NCBI RefSeq assembly: GCF_028867935.1
Contig: NZ_JAPQNS010000018.1
Coordinates: forward strand, 71,923 to 135,922
Reading direction: 5' to 3'
Origin: Flavobacterium sp. SUN052
Lineage (GTDB): Bacteria; Bacteroidota; Bacteroidia; Flavobacteriales; Flavobacteriaceae
DNA: 64,000 bases
The translations under genes were made by a program, and so were the position numbers. Of this stretch, positions 27,601-36,637 are shown piece by piece (the first letter of the stretch is position 1; every line of letters starts with the position of its first letter). The notes under the pieces were generated by a model. It worked only from the letters and a program-made list of their open reading frames with translations, ran no database searches and had not been told where the DNA came from.

Positions 27601-28724
27601 TTGTTCTCGGGCACAACCGACATTCGTTCGTTGGGCTTTACCCGATACGTTTTGAATGGTTTGGTATTGATCGCCTGTCGGTCGATGCCGTTATCGGTGC
27701 CAACCCAAATCATTCCGTTGCGATCATGGTACACTGCCTGGGCATTGCTGCTGGCTAATCCCTTCGACAGAGCTGGATCGGTATGGTACGTGACAACGGC
27801 TTCACTGGTCAGATCGATGGCCTGCAGCCCGTTGGTGGTTCCTACCCACAGAATCCCCGTTGAATCCTGATGGATAGTATTGCGCCAGATGTACGGGTTA
27901 AGCTGTCCGCCAGGGTTATAAGGCACCAAACGCCAGGGCTTCTGGTGCAGGTTGAGCCGGAGCATGCTGTAGCCTTCCGTAGCTGTGCCTACCCATAGAC
28001 GATTCTGATTATCCTGATACAGGGAGAGGATAAACGGCCGGTTGTCGGCAACGCCCGAAACGGGTACCAGCGTAAACTGCCCCGTCGCCCGGTTCAGTAG
28101 ATACAGCCCTCGTAATGTACCTACCCAAAACCGGTGCTGACGATCTTCAAAAGCGGTAACAACCTGTACGTCAGGGTCAGGTGCCGGATATAGCGTAAAG
28201 TGATGTCGGGCGGGATCATAGCGGGCCAGGCCTGCAAACGTACTGATCCAAATCATGCTCTGGCTATCTTTACAAATAGACAGTTGATGACTCCACTGGC
28301 TGGCTTTGACTGCTCGAATAGGATGATGAGTTATAGCGCCCGTCTGGGTATTAATTTCATGCAAACCACCCCCTTCCGTAATGGCCCATAATTGGTTCTG
28401 GTTCCCCTCGCACAGACCCGAGATATTCCCATTTTGAAAACTAGTACCGGAATGGGCAGGATCTGGTTTAAAGACGATGCACGCTGAGCCGTCGTATTTA
28501 TTCAGGCCAGCATTGGTACCGAACCACATGAATCCGTTCCGGTCCTGGAGAATACAATTGACTGTATTGCTGGACAATCCATCCGTAACGGATAGGTGCT
28601 CAAACTGATTGGCAAGGGGGTATTGAGGAGACTTTTTTGCAGGTGTATGGGGTGAAAAAGACGACTGGGCAAACCCCGGCATCACCGAATTAATCAGAAG
28701 CACAAGCAAGACAAAACGGATCAT
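24627..28724 (-). CDS. Hybrid two-component system regulator (HTCS) of the PUL
   Basis: A 1365-residue one-protein signalling chain typical of Bacteroidota carbohydrate loci. Order: signal peptide (1-19), two seven-bladed periplasmic propellers built of Reg_prop repeats (about 40-680, with many WVGT-type strands), a Y_Y_Y domain (about 700-780), one membrane helix (about 785-812), histidine kinase with His847 (ITHEFRTPLAL) and HATPase, receiver domain with phosphoacceptor Asp1155 (VVLTDVMMPRMDG), and an AraC-type DNA-binding domain at the end. It would sense a released oligosaccharide and activate the susC/susD promoter. It lies 169 bp beyond the lyase gene at the end of the operon, same strand. 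Confidence 0.95.
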   Translation of the reverse strand: MIRFVLLVLLINSVMPGFAQSSFSPHTPAKKSPQYPLANQFEHLSVTDGLSSNTVNCILQDRNGFMWFGTNAGLNKYDGSACIVFKPDPAHSGTSFQNGNISGLCEGNQNQLWAITEGGGLHEINTQTGAITHHPIRAVKASQWSHQLSICKDSQSMIWISTFAGLARYDPARHHFTLYPAPDPDVQVVTAFEDRQHRFWVGTLRGLYLLNRATGQFTLVPVSGVADNRPFILSLYQDNQNRLWVGTATEGYSMLRLNLHQKPWRLVPYNPGGQLNPYIWRNTIHQDSTGILWVGTTNGLQAIDLTSEAVVTYHTDPALSKGLASSNAQAVYHDRNGMIWVGTDNGIDRQAINTKPFKTYRVKPNERMSVVPENKVNALVYDGRGQLWFSTSTTVYRLSATRKQLVTVPPNQLGSTKAHNNTVNALYADGSTDVWFGTTDGLYHFDQKTGQYTGYPCAFPVQFISVQYLNRKPTDILWVGGEGGIATFNPVTHQYQYYLYTEGKANGLTSRAINGLLADRQGQVWVLFSQLGLGRFNPRTGQFVRHQAGSKGTLSSNDVQSIYEDNFGVIWVGTHEGGLNRFDPEMGTFTVTSHQDGIPGTTIVGITGDQSGRLWLSTDKGICRYDTNSRAIHSYEVTDGLPSNQFLQNAVFRQPNQLFFGSQNGIVQFDPEQIHDNIRPFPVRITELSVLDKQRVLTDSVVRLTHDENMVSIGFAGLSYEQPVQNQYAYQLVGINPNWVQNGNRHVATFTSLPPGRYTFRVKAANSNGFWTPNQASIQLLILPPWWATWWAYGLYALLAGGAIWGYIRFYTNRIRQQQELVMNRREAEQLKTVDELKSRFFSNITHEFRTPLALIIAPVEKLLQENRFDRPMLTTVQRNAEQLLRLINQLLDLSKLEGNYMAVSLRQGNVREFINHIVTVFRRSAEQKGVTLSCDVDIFPAQEHVFDADKWEKILTNLLSNALKFTPAGGAVSLTGTPVWTANTLSGMQIQLVDSGVGISDDQLPHIFDRFYQADTSSTRHYEGTGIGLALVKELVDLLGGIITVQSQLAVGTTFQLMLPVQPVSAAVNAPPLRWSEPTQPAPASTVSPIQALSGAHPNEPLPLPSILIVEDNDELLEFLVGELASTYQVLQAGDGEAGWALTQSELPDVVLTDVMMPRMDGHELTRLIKSNSDTDHIAVVMLTAKSAQQSRLDGLQKGADDYLSKPFSVAELHLRLHNLITRQQKLGDHYRKQFSLPGISTASPENSHTEQAAPVVADPFLQRIYSLLEGNLDDPSLNVDWLAGQLAMNRKTLYRKVQTVIQLPPAELIRNYRLRKAAELLRSGHNVAETADLVGFSTPSHFGLVFKEVYQQTPTEFIASGVG

Positions 28725-28753
28725 ACAGGAAGGACAACAGCTTACGGATTCAC

Positions 28754-28761
28754 CAAAGCTA
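28754..28761 (-). promoter_or_regulatory. -7 promoter element candidate for the HTCS gene
   Basis: On the minus strand TAGCTTTG fits TAnnTTTG exactly and lies 30-37 bp before the HTCS start codon. No well-placed -33 TTG is seen. It suggests the regulator is transcribed on its own rather than only from the susC operon. Confidence 0.4.
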
Positions 28762-28893
28762 AGGAACTTACCCCCGTTTTCTAGTCTACTTGTGGTTTAT
28801 TTATAGTAATTCTACTTATTCTTGTAGTGAGTAGTATGTAAACATGAAGGGTATTTGAGTATCATCTTTGATATGTCCTGGAAATTTCAGTAT

Positions 28894-30096
28894 TTAAAAC
28901 AACGAGTTAGTCAGAACAAAAAAGCTGTCGTTGGGTGCCGTAGTCCCCTGACTGAGGCCGTACTTCAGTCGTGCCACGGCTTCCAGGTCAGTAAACTCCT
29001 CAAGATGCCGGGGTTTAATCTGCTGGTGTTCCCATTTCTTCTCACCGTCGGCGTACGATTCGAGCCATAGGAACGCTTTTTTCAGGCTTTTGCCATCGGG
29101 CGTTTCGTAATTCCAGAGGTACAGATCAACGTTTTCGGCCAATTGCGCCAATCCGAAAAAGCCACGCAGGTTCATGACCGAGTAATTCCACGAGAGCGTC
29201 CGAGCCAGTTCGTGCGGCTGGCTCCCGTCGGACTTCAACTGGCTCTGAATACGCTTCAGGGTTTTCTGCTCCAACATTTGTTTGGCCAGTGCTTTGTTAT
29301 CCAGAAACAGGGCGAAAGCAACCGTCTGGAAATCATAATAGGTGCCGTGGTTGTTGTGCTCGTCTTCCTCGTCTTTTCCAACGGGGCTCGTCAGCATCCA
29401 GTCCATAAATTGCTTAACCCAGCCCTGCAAGGCGATATGATCCTGGTTTGACCAAGCTTTGGACCCCTTCAGCAACTGAACGGCATCAGCCAGGTTGGCC
29501 AGCGAGCGCGTATCGATCAATCCGATTCCGCGTCCCTCGGTGATACCCGGAATCCCCTGGCCATAATTCAGGTTCGGGTTCATTTTGGTGTCGGGGTTCA
29601 GGAACCAGACCTGCAGGAGTTCCGCAGCCTTCTGGGCGTATTTCTCGTCGTCGGAGAAGTAATAGGCCACGGCAAGCGTCTGTACGTTTTCGCACAGATT
29701 TTTTAAATACGTCTCGTCCTCAACGGAAAAGCGTTCGGGGTTGATTTGGCCGTCTTTTCGGATGTAAGGCAGACCGTTTGCTTTGGTCGAGTCAGGCCAC
29801 CAGTACGGGCCAACGCTCATGTAATCGTGTTTGTCGCCACTGGGAGGAGTCTTCTTTTTCTCGACAACCGAGTGAGCGGGCTTTGTCAAAGCTTTGTCAG
29901 CTGCCGCTAGCAGGCTTCGTTTGGCAGTCTGTAGAGCCTGATCGCCCTGACGGATTTTCTCCTTGTTAGCCTGTAGAAGCCCGGCGTTCAACATGAATGT
30001 CGTCGGCCTATTCACTGGCTGAGCAACCAGTTTGCCAGTTAAAACGGTGAGAAGAAAGCAAATCCAAAGGGTTTGGTATGGTTGCCGTTTTGTCAT
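28894..30096 (-). CDS. Alginate-lyase-fold polysaccharide lyase (PL38-like), copy 1
   Basis: A 400-residue secreted protein (signal peptide about 1-25) of the Alginate_lyase (PF05426) alpha/alpha-toroid family. Motifs are YWWPDS near 100, PYIRKDGQINPE, GRGIGLIDTR near 200, NNHG with His250, and WNYSVMNL near 300; the Asn-Asn-His and Tyr are the likely catalytic residues by analogy with AlgL. The YWWPDS and RDG motifs point to PL38, whose characterised members act on glucuronan or alginate; this assignment is from memory. It is the last gene of the susC operon, behind a hairpin. It would cleave a uronate polymer by beta-elimination in the periplasm. Confidence 0.85.
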   Translation of the reverse strand: MTKRQPYQTLWICFLLTVLTGKLVAQPVNRPTTFMLNAGLLQANKEKIRQGDQALQTAKRSLLAAADKALTKPAHSVVEKKKTPPSGDKHDYMSVGPYWWPDSTKANGLPYIRKDGQINPERFSVEDETYLKNLCENVQTLAVAYYFSDDEKYAQKAAELLQVWFLNPDTKMNPNLNYGQGIPGITEGRGIGLIDTRSLANLADAVQLLKGSKAWSNQDHIALQGWVKQFMDWMLTSPVGKDEEDEHNNHGTYYDFQTVAFALFLDNKALAKQMLEQKTLKRIQSQLKSDGSQPHELARTLSWNYSVMNLRGFFGLAQLAENVDLYLWNYETPDGKSLKKAFLWLESYADGEKKWEHQQIKPRHLEEFTDLEAVARLKYGLSQGTTAPNDSFFVLTNSLF

Positions 30097-30119
30097 TAGT
30101 TGAGGGAGTTTTACTAGAA

Positions 30120-30158
30120 CAGCACTATCGTAGAGCCGTTCAGCCTGCGATAGTGCTG
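30120..30158. other. Intercistronic hairpin between the DUF4466 and lyase genes
   Basis: An 11-bp perfect stem (30120-30130 with 30148-30158) around a 17-nt loop. In the direction of the operon (minus) it is not followed by a T-run, so it is probably an mRNA-processing or stabilising element rather than a full terminator. On the plus strand it is followed by a T-rich stretch. Confidence 0.55.
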
Positions 30159-30211
30159 TTGGTTTTTAACAAACCTGTAAGGTGTTTGAGAACTTAGAGG
30201 TTTACAGTTGC

Positions 30212-31207
30212 TTAGTTCAACTTCAGCCGCTTAATGCTCACGGTCATTGTCTTGGCCGTGTTGTTCACTGCGTTGACGTACACATAAGCAGCGTAAGCAC
30301 CGTCGGCTGTTTTCACGAAAGCCCCCTGGTCAGCGGCAAGCCCGTAGGCGTAGTCAGCAGCTTTGGTAAAGGTGGTTTGTTGCAGGTCGATGTCATCGAT
30401 AAACACATCGAAACCGGCCGTACCGCGCAACTGAGCGTCTTTCACGTCGACCCGTTTGTCGATGGCCGTACGTGGTTTAGCCAAGCCCGTTGGGAGCGTC
30501 ACGTCTTTGAGGTAGTCTGGGTTGGAAGGCGACACGAGCGCATGACCGAAGGCAAAGTTGCCTGTTCCGAGCGTTGCCCGATAGATGTACACAAAGTCGA
30601 TTTTGCTGGCCAGGTTGTTCTGTTCCACCTCGGCTTTGGTGTAAGCGGTCATGTCGGCGAGCGACACGTACGCTTTGGCGCCGTCGGCCAGCACAATGGT
30701 CCGCTTCATATCCATATTGCTGATACGATACGAGGGCGACTGAAAACTTACTTCGGCTCCGGTCGACGACGTGCCACTGAACCGGAACGAAACGTCTTTG
30801 CCCTTGGTGTCGGCAGTTGGATAGTAGTAATACCGAAGTGTAACGGCCTTGTTGGTAGCTACATCGAGAATATTGGCGGTCGAAACGGCTCCATTGGTAA
30901 CAGTATCCGTAGCTGTCTGTAGTGGCTGATCAACGCCCGTACTCCGGTTGGTGTACCACGAAAAACGACTGAACCCTGTGCCTGCACCACCGGCAATGCT
31001 GGCTTCGGCTTTCACGTTTTTCAAGTCGCCCTCGGTGGTGCCAACGGCGTAGGCAAACTCGATGCGGTCGCCCACAACAGCGGGCCCAACCGTTTTCTTG
31101 AGCAGATCATTCTGAAACGGTTTGTCGGGCGTTACACTCGGCTGACAACCGGCAGCCAGCAACAACACGGCCATGGCCGGAATCAATGGAAAAAGATGAT
31201 GGCGCAT
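30212..31207 (-). CDS. DUF4466-like PUL lipoprotein
   Basis: A 331-residue lipoprotein: lipobox LLAAGC with Cys21. The mature part begins with FQNDLLKKTVGPAVVGDRIEFAYAV-like sequence (shown here only in part: GDRIEFAYAV), which I recall as typical of the DUF4466 family found next to SusC/SusD pairs. Several Ig-like or jelly-roll beta segments follow. It is likely a surface glycan-binding or structural lipoprotein, in the place occupied by SusE/SusF in the starch system. It follows the DUF5018-like gene with a 5-bp gap. Function is inferred from position only. Confidence 0.68.
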   Translation of the reverse strand: MRHHLFPLIPAMAVLLLAAGCQPSVTPDKPFQNDLLKKTVGPAVVGDRIEFAYAVGTTEGDLKNVKAEASIAGGAGTGFSRFSWYTNRSTGVDQPLQTATDTVTNGAVSTANILDVATNKAVTLRYYYYPTADTKGKDVSFRFSGTSSTGAEVSFQSPSYRISNMDMKRTIVLADGAKAYVSLADMTAYTKAEVEQNNLASKIDFVYIYRATLGTGNFAFGHALVSPSNPDYLKDVTLPTGLAKPRTAIDKRVDVKDAQLRGTAGFDVFIDDIDLQQTTFTKAADYAYGLAADQGAFVKTADGAYAAYVYVNAVNNTAKTMTVSIKRLKLN

Positions 31208-31212
31208 GGCAG

Positions 31213-31611
31213 TTATTGTTGAAGAGTGACCGTTACAGTATACGTTTTGCGAACCTTACGGTTTCCCGATACAACGGTGTAGGTTTGAGCCTGCGTAAAA
31301 TCGGTCCAAACGCCCATATTAGGCTCGACAATAGCATCGGTTACTACGCTGCAAAATGGTTTAACCCGCTGCATGTTGGTGCCAAACTTAGCTACCGCTG
31401 TTACCGTCAGGGCGGTGGTGTCGACCTTGGTTAGTCCACTCACCAACACAGTACGATGGTCAGACCCCAACAGATCGAAAGAGGTCATATAGCTCTGCGC
31501 CCGTTGGGTAATCAGCAGGCCATTAGCATCGATGGTTTCATCCTGACTACAGGCAAACAAGCCAGTCAGGGTTATTAATGCGAAGCAGATGTATAAAAAA
31601 GAACGTTTCAT
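31213..31611 (-). CDS. Small DUF5018-like PUL lipoprotein
   Basis: A 132-residue lipoprotein with lipobox LTGLFAC (Cys21). The rest is one or two short beta domains ending with GVWTDFTQAQTYTVVSGN and RKTYTVTVTL, the pattern of DUF5018/DUF1735-like domains in SusD-operon lipoproteins. It lies 18 bp after susD and 5 bp before the DUF4466-like gene, so it is firmly part of the operon. A glycan-binding or adaptor role at the cell surface is likely but not shown. Confidence 0.65.
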   Translation of the reverse strand: MKRSFLYICFALITLTGLFACSQDETIDANGLLITQRAQSYMTSFDLLGSDHRTVLVSGLTKVDTTALTVTAVAKFGTNMQRVKPFCSVVTDAIVEPNMGVWTDFTQAQTYTVVSGNRKVRKTYTVTVTLQQ

Positions 31612-31629
31612 GATGATGACAAATTCAGC

Positions 31630-33372
31630 TTATAACCAGGGAATATTCTGGGTGATTTTTGAGTTTACTTCGATCTCGCTGGTTGGGATCTGGAAAATGT
31701 AGTACCGCTGGTAAGTGCGGAGATCGGCGTTCACAAACTCATCACGGATGCGGGTTCCCTGGCTATCAAATAGCACTTGTCCCGATGGCATTGGCCAGAT
31801 TTCTTCGGCCTTTTTCCAGCGACGGATGTCGAAGAAACGGTGGCCTTCGCCCACCAACTCCACAATACGCTCCTGTTCGATGGCCTTGAAAAACTCCGCT
31901 TTCGACGCCGTTTTAGTCGCTGCCAGTGCTGGCAAATTTCCCCGGCGACGAATCCGGTTCAGCAGGGTAATGGCTTCGGGCGAGGGTCCGGTGAGTTCGT
32001 TTACGGCTTCGGCGTACATCAGCCACACGTCGGGTAGGCGCATCAGATAGATGTCCTGTGGTCCGTCGGAACGGCCGATACCACCCGACTGGCGCACCCA
32101 TTTGCGGAAGATATAGCCAGCGGGAGCCCCATCGTAGTTGATATACGTAACCCCATCGCGGCTACCGAAGCGGAACGGAATACTGTCCTGCACGTTAAGT
32201 CCGTCGGTCGACAGACGCAACATTTTCTGCTCATCCCAGAGCATCGTAGCCCGCATCCGGTAATCCCGGCCAACATACGATTTTGGGTTGGTAGCGCTGT
32301 TAAGCAAAGTAGTTGTACGGCTCAACACCAGCGGTGGGGCAAAATCGCCGGTGCTCACGAGTTGATAGCGATTAGCTAACCGGTATGTCGGAGCCACCCA
32401 GCACTGGGCGTTACCCGTGTTACGGGTGCCAAAGTCACGCATCAGCTCTTCACCCTGGCTCAGCAGTGGTCCACCAAACTGTACCGAGAAAATCACTTCG
32501 GGGTCGTATTCGTTGAAGTACTGAAACAGGTGCCAGTAGTTTGGATTATCGGCCGGACCGGGATCACCATTGCGGAACAGCGGGATATTTTTGTCGATGA
32601 TTTTCTTGAAATCAGCCGCAGCCGCTGTGTAATACTTCTGAGCTTCCGCCGTGTTGCCGTCGTTTTTCATCCAACAGGCCCAATACAAATTCACCTTGCC
32701 GCTGAAGGCCCAGGCGGCCAGTTTATTGGCCCGGCCCAGGTTGTCGCCTGTGTAAACCTCTGGCAAAACAGATGCTGCATAAGTCAGGTCGGCCAGAATA
32801 GAATCTTTCACGGCCGCACGGGGTGTCCGGCTTAGCGAGTAGGCCTCTGTATTTCCGTCTAGTTTCTTAGAAAAATAAGGCACGTCGCCCCAAAGGTCGA
32901 TCAGGCGGAAATAATTGAGGGCGCGCATAAAGCGAACTTCACCAACCAGCCGGTCCATCAAGGCCAGATCGGTGGGGGCTTTCAGGGTAGCCCGTAGCGT
33001 ACCGATATTTCCAAGCACATAATTGGCCCGGTTGATAGCCCGGTAGCAATCGCCCCACAGAAATCCGAAGTTGCCGCCTGTGGTGGCATTCGTTGCCGAC
33101 CCAATGCCGCCAGGGCTAAAAGAACCCTGGTTGTTGCTGGTGCCACGGGTATGAACAAACTCACCGGCTCCGTCGAAGTAATAATCGCGGTCGAAGGTGG
33201 TGCGATTGGCTTCATACACACCATTAACCGCAAAGACAGCGTCGTCGGTGGTTTTCCAGAACAGATCGGAAGAAAGCTGGGTAGTGGGCACCTGATCGAG
33301 CAGGTCCTCAGTACAGGCTGCGGTCAATACCGACAGCCCCAGCACTATGAATAGATAAGAAAAACGTCTCAT
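31630..33372 (-). CDS. SusD/RagB family outer-membrane glycan-binding lipoprotein
   Basis: A 580-residue lipoprotein (lipobox LTAAC, Cys20) of the SusD family. The N-terminal LDQVPTTQLSSDLFWKT segment, the TPR-like helices in the middle (MRALNYFRLIDLWGDVPYF) and the C-terminal RRRGNL and EQERIVELVGEGHRFFDIRRW motifs are all standard. SusD closes over the SusC channel and captures oligosaccharide at the surface. It starts 41 bp after susC and is clearly its partner. Confidence 0.96.
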   Translation of the reverse strand: MRRFSYLFIVLGLSVLTAACTEDLLDQVPTTQLSSDLFWKTTDDAVFAVNGVYEANRTTFDRDYYFDGAGEFVHTRGTSNNQGSFSPGGIGSATNATTGGNFGFLWGDCYRAINRANYVLGNIGTLRATLKAPTDLALMDRLVGEVRFMRALNYFRLIDLWGDVPYFSKKLDGNTEAYSLSRTPRAAVKDSILADLTYAASVLPEVYTGDNLGRANKLAAWAFSGKVNLYWACWMKNDGNTAEAQKYYTAAAADFKKIIDKNIPLFRNGDPGPADNPNYWHLFQYFNEYDPEVIFSVQFGGPLLSQGEELMRDFGTRNTGNAQCWVAPTYRLANRYQLVSTGDFAPPLVLSRTTTLLNSATNPKSYVGRDYRMRATMLWDEQKMLRLSTDGLNVQDSIPFRFGSRDGVTYINYDGAPAGYIFRKWVRQSGGIGRSDGPQDIYLMRLPDVWLMYAEAVNELTGPSPEAITLLNRIRRRGNLPALAATKTASKAEFFKAIEQERIVELVGEGHRFFDIRRWKKAEEIWPMPSGQVLFDSQGTRIRDEFVNADLRTYQRYYIFQIPTSEIEVNSKITQNIPWL

Positions 33373-33413
33373 GATAAATTTCAGGATAACAGGTATCCGG
33401 TTGACGGTCGGAA

Positions 33414-36400
33414 TTAGAGATTGAGATTGAGGCCGAACGAGAACGAGCGGAGCAGTGGGAAGGGATCGTCGTTGTTTTCGGCTCCCGATACGCTGGTGCT
33501 TTTTTCAGGATCGACACCCCGGTATTTCGTGAACGTCAACAGGTTTTCGGCCGTGACGTACAGGCGCAGACGACTCACGCCAAAGCGACTCGTCAGTTTG
33601 TTCGGGATGTTATAGCCCGCCTGAATGTTTTTAAGGCGCAGGTAGTTAAAGCTGTCCAGCCAGAAAGTCGATTCGGCCTGGTTGTTGCCGCCTGAGCCCG
33701 TCAGAAGCCGAGGTAACGACGCCGACCGATTGTCTAAGCTCCAGGTATCGTTCCAGAGAAAATCCTGAAATGCATTACGGGCAGAGGGAATGTTAACCTG
33801 GTTGAATGGTTCCAACCAATAGTCTCTGCGGCCCGTTGCCGACTGCCAGAGCACGCTCACGTCGAAACCCCGCCAGTTCCCAAACAGGTTGAGGCCGTAG
33901 GTGCCGCTGGGCTGATCGCGGTTAAATTGGGGTTGGGCAACGCGATCTTCGTCGTTCACCTGTCCGTCGCCGTTCAAATCTTTGTACAAAATGTCTCCTG
34001 GCGAGAAATACTGGCCCTGATAGGGTGCGCTGGCAATGTCTTCCCAACTCTGGGCAATACCCGTCGACACCCGGCTGTAGGCAAAGTGGTAAGGCAGATT
34101 CAGGTACGTAAATCCTTTTGACAGAAACTCATTCCACTTAAGAAGTTTGTTTTTGTTGAACGCCATGTTCAGGTTGGCTCCCACGTTGGCATCCCGGATT
34201 TTGGCCCGGTACGTCACGTTAAGTTCAAGACCCCGGTTCCGTAATTCGCCAATGTTCACCCGGGGAGCATTGTAGCCTGATAAAAACGACGATAACGACG
34301 ACGGGCGAATCATACCCTTAGTCATTTTCTGGTACAAGTCGATTTCGGTAGAAAGCCGACCGCCGAAAAAAACCAGATCAGCCCCCAGGTTGGTCACGTT
34401 GGTTTCTTCCCACGAGAAATCTTCGTTGATGATCTTGGCCGAACTGAAACCCTTCACAATCTTACTGTTCAGAATGTAGTTGGTCAGGTTAAAGATGTCG
34501 CGCTGTTCGTAGCGGCCAACCCCCGAGTTGTTACCCAGTTTCCCGATCGAGGCCCGAAATTTACCCGATGACAGTACACCCGTAAACTTCTTGAAGAAAG
34601 GCTCTTCGGAGAAGCGCCAGCCTGCTGAAGCAGAAGGGAAAAAGCCGTACTGGAAGCCCGGAGCGAACTTGCTGGAACCGTCGTAGCGGGCGTTAGCTTC
34701 AAATAGATACTTGTCGTTGATGGTGTAATTGACCCGCCCGATACCCGACCGCAGGCCCTCCGCATCAGAGTTGCCACCAGCAGCCTGGGTGGTAGTCAGG
34801 GCTGCGTCGATTTCGCTCAGCAGGGGGTTGATCCGATCCTGCCGACTAGCCGAGAGGTTCCGGTTAAACCAGTATTCCTCGGTGTAGGCACCCAGCAAGC
34901 TCAACTGATGGTTGCCAAACAAGGTCCGGTTGTAGGTCACGCGGCCCTGAAGCAGCGTTTTGTAGCCTGAGTTTACTGCGTTGCCGATACCGGCGCTAGG
35001 CGCAATCAGGTTACGGGCAATCTGGTCTGTCTGGAAGTTCCAGGCATCAGTTGGGTCAGCGTAAGTTTTGGTGAACTGGTTGTAATACCGCAAACCGTAG
35101 TCGCCACGAACGGTCAGACCCGCAATGGGAGTCCACTCGCCATACAAGTTAGCGTTTAGCTCCTGACGGTCGCGCAGGTTGTGGTTGATGCTCAGAATAG
35201 ACAGCATGTTGGCGGCAAAAGCATCTTCACCGTAGGCCATAATACCGCCATATCGACCGGTCGATGGCTCCTGCGGTAGAATACCCGCAATGGCATACCG
35301 AATGTCGTAACCAGCAGTACCGCTGTAGGTAATTAATCCCTCCTGGTTGGCATACGTCTGTTTCGACCACTGTCCGTCCATCCGAATACCCACTTTGATC
35401 TGGTCGCTTACCTTATAATCCAGGTTGAAGCGCGTGTTGTAGCGTTTGTAATCGTGGTTGATCAGAATACCTTTTTCGTCTAGCAGACCCGCCGAGAGGT
35501 AGAAGTTAGCCCGGTCGTTGCCGCCCGAAGCCGACAGGTTGTGTGTCTGGATGTTGCCATGGTCGCGCAGAATCACATCCCACCAGTTGGTGTTAGGGTA
35601 TTTTATCGGGTCGATCAGGCTCTTCGACATCCACTCTTCAACGGTGCCGTAGCGATACGTCGTAGAAGATGCCCCCGCACCCGAAGCACGAAGGTGCATA
35701 GTTAGCGAGCGGGCGTAATCGTCGAAATAGTTATAAAAGTTGGTTGGCTGTGAAATGCCGTAGGTGCCGGTATAACTGATCTGCGGTTTTTTGTTCTGGG
35801 TTCCGTTTTTCGTCGTGATGAGCACAACGCCGTTGGCTGCCCGCGATCCATACACCGAGGATGATGCGGCATCTTTCAGTACCGAGATACTGGCCACGTC
35901 GTTCATGTCGATCCGGTTGATGTCCACGTCCGGAATACCGTCGACGACAATCAGTGGCCCGGCACCGTTCACCGTGCCCAGCCCCCGAATAATAAGGGAG
36001 GCCCCACTGCGACCCGCCTGCCCGGTCGATTGCTGCACCGACAGGCCCGGTATCAGACCCGACAGACCCGAGGATACGTTGGTCAACGAACGGCTGGCGA
36101 TTTTTTCGTCAATTGTAATGGCCGCAACCGATCCCGTCAGGTTTTCTTTCTTCTGGGTGCCGTATCCAACCACCACCACCTCGTTCAACGTTTTCACGTC
36201 GGGAGCCATCGTGATGTCGAGGGTCGTCTGGCTGGTGATAGCGACTTCCTGTGCCAGATAGCCAATTGCCGATACCACCAATGTACCCCCACCGGTGGGA
36301 ATGTTGATCGAGAACTTACCGTCGGCATCGCTGGTGGTACCCGTGCGGGCGTCGTTTTTTAGAACAACCGTTGAGCCGGGTAATCCCCCGCCTTTTTCAT

Positions 36401-36560
36401 CGAGCACCCGGCCGTTAAACCGATAGGTGGTCACCTGACCGGTAGGCGCACCTGGCGGAACAGTCTGACCAACCACTGCACTGGTAATTAGTACGAGCGG
36501 TAGCCATCCATACAGCACCTTAAGCAGGAATTTGGTAGATAGAATTTTACACATAACCAT
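33414..36560 (-). CDS. SusC/RagA family TonB-dependent transporter
   Basis: A 1048-residue outer-membrane importer. It has a signal peptide, an N-terminal carboxypeptidase-regulatory-like domain (about 45-125: GRVLDEKGGGLPGSTVVL), a TonB-box-like stretch (LNEVVVVGYGTQKKENLTGS), the plug (GLGTVNGAGPLIVVDGIPD, with SVLKDAASSSVYGSRAANGV) and a 22-strand barrel ending in the final aromatic-Leu motif FSFGLNLNL. It imports oligosaccharides captured by SusD using TonB energy. Start could be ATG 36560 or 36554. Four phased GTTC repeats and a near-consensus -7 element lie upstream. Confidence 0.96.
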   Translation of the reverse strand: MVMCKILSTKFLLKVLYGWLPLVLITSAVVGQTVPPGAPTGQVTTYRFNGRVLDEKGGGLPGSTVVLKNDARTGTTSDADGKFSINIPTGGGTLVVSAIGYLAQEVAITSQTTLDITMAPDVKTLNEVVVVGYGTQKKENLTGSVAAITIDEKIASRSLTNVSSGLSGLIPGLSVQQSTGQAGRSGASLIIRGLGTVNGAGPLIVVDGIPDVDINRIDMNDVASISVLKDAASSSVYGSRAANGVVLITTKNGTQNKKPQISYTGTYGISQPTNFYNYFDDYARSLTMHLRASGAGASSTTYRYGTVEEWMSKSLIDPIKYPNTNWWDVILRDHGNIQTHNLSASGGNDRANFYLSAGLLDEKGILINHDYKRYNTRFNLDYKVSDQIKVGIRMDGQWSKQTYANQEGLITYSGTAGYDIRYAIAGILPQEPSTGRYGGIMAYGEDAFAANMLSILSINHNLRDRQELNANLYGEWTPIAGLTVRGDYGLRYYNQFTKTYADPTDAWNFQTDQIARNLIAPSAGIGNAVNSGYKTLLQGRVTYNRTLFGNHQLSLLGAYTEEYWFNRNLSASRQDRINPLLSEIDAALTTTQAAGGNSDAEGLRSGIGRVNYTINDKYLFEANARYDGSSKFAPGFQYGFFPSASAGWRFSEEPFFKKFTGVLSSGKFRASIGKLGNNSGVGRYEQRDIFNLTNYILNSKIVKGFSSAKIINEDFSWEETNVTNLGADLVFFGGRLSTEIDLYQKMTKGMIRPSSLSSFLSGYNAPRVNIGELRNRGLELNVTYRAKIRDANVGANLNMAFNKNKLLKWNEFLSKGFTYLNLPYHFAYSRVSTGIAQSWEDIASAPYQGQYFSPGDILYKDLNGDGQVNDEDRVAQPQFNRDQPSGTYGLNLFGNWRGFDVSVLWQSATGRRDYWLEPFNQVNIPSARNAFQDFLWNDTWSLDNRSASLPRLLTGSGGNNQAESTFWLDSFNYLRLKNIQAGYNIPNKLTSRFGVSRLRLYVTAENLLTFTKYRGVDPEKSTSVSGAENNDDPFPLLRSFSFGLNLNL

Positions 36561-36590
36561 AGAGAGGTCTTAAAACTTGTCTTATTGACC

Positions 36591-36598
36591 CAATATTA
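36591..36598 (-). promoter_or_regulatory. -7 promoter element candidate for susC
   Basis: On the minus strand TAATATTG differs from TAnnTTTG at one position and lies about 31-38 bp before the susC start. There is no -33 TTG at the right distance, which fits an activator-dependent promoter; the phased GTTC repeats lie just upstream. Confidence 0.3.
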
Positions 36599-36637
36599 GC
36601 AGGCATGTGAATAGAAAATATGGGAATAATCTAAATC

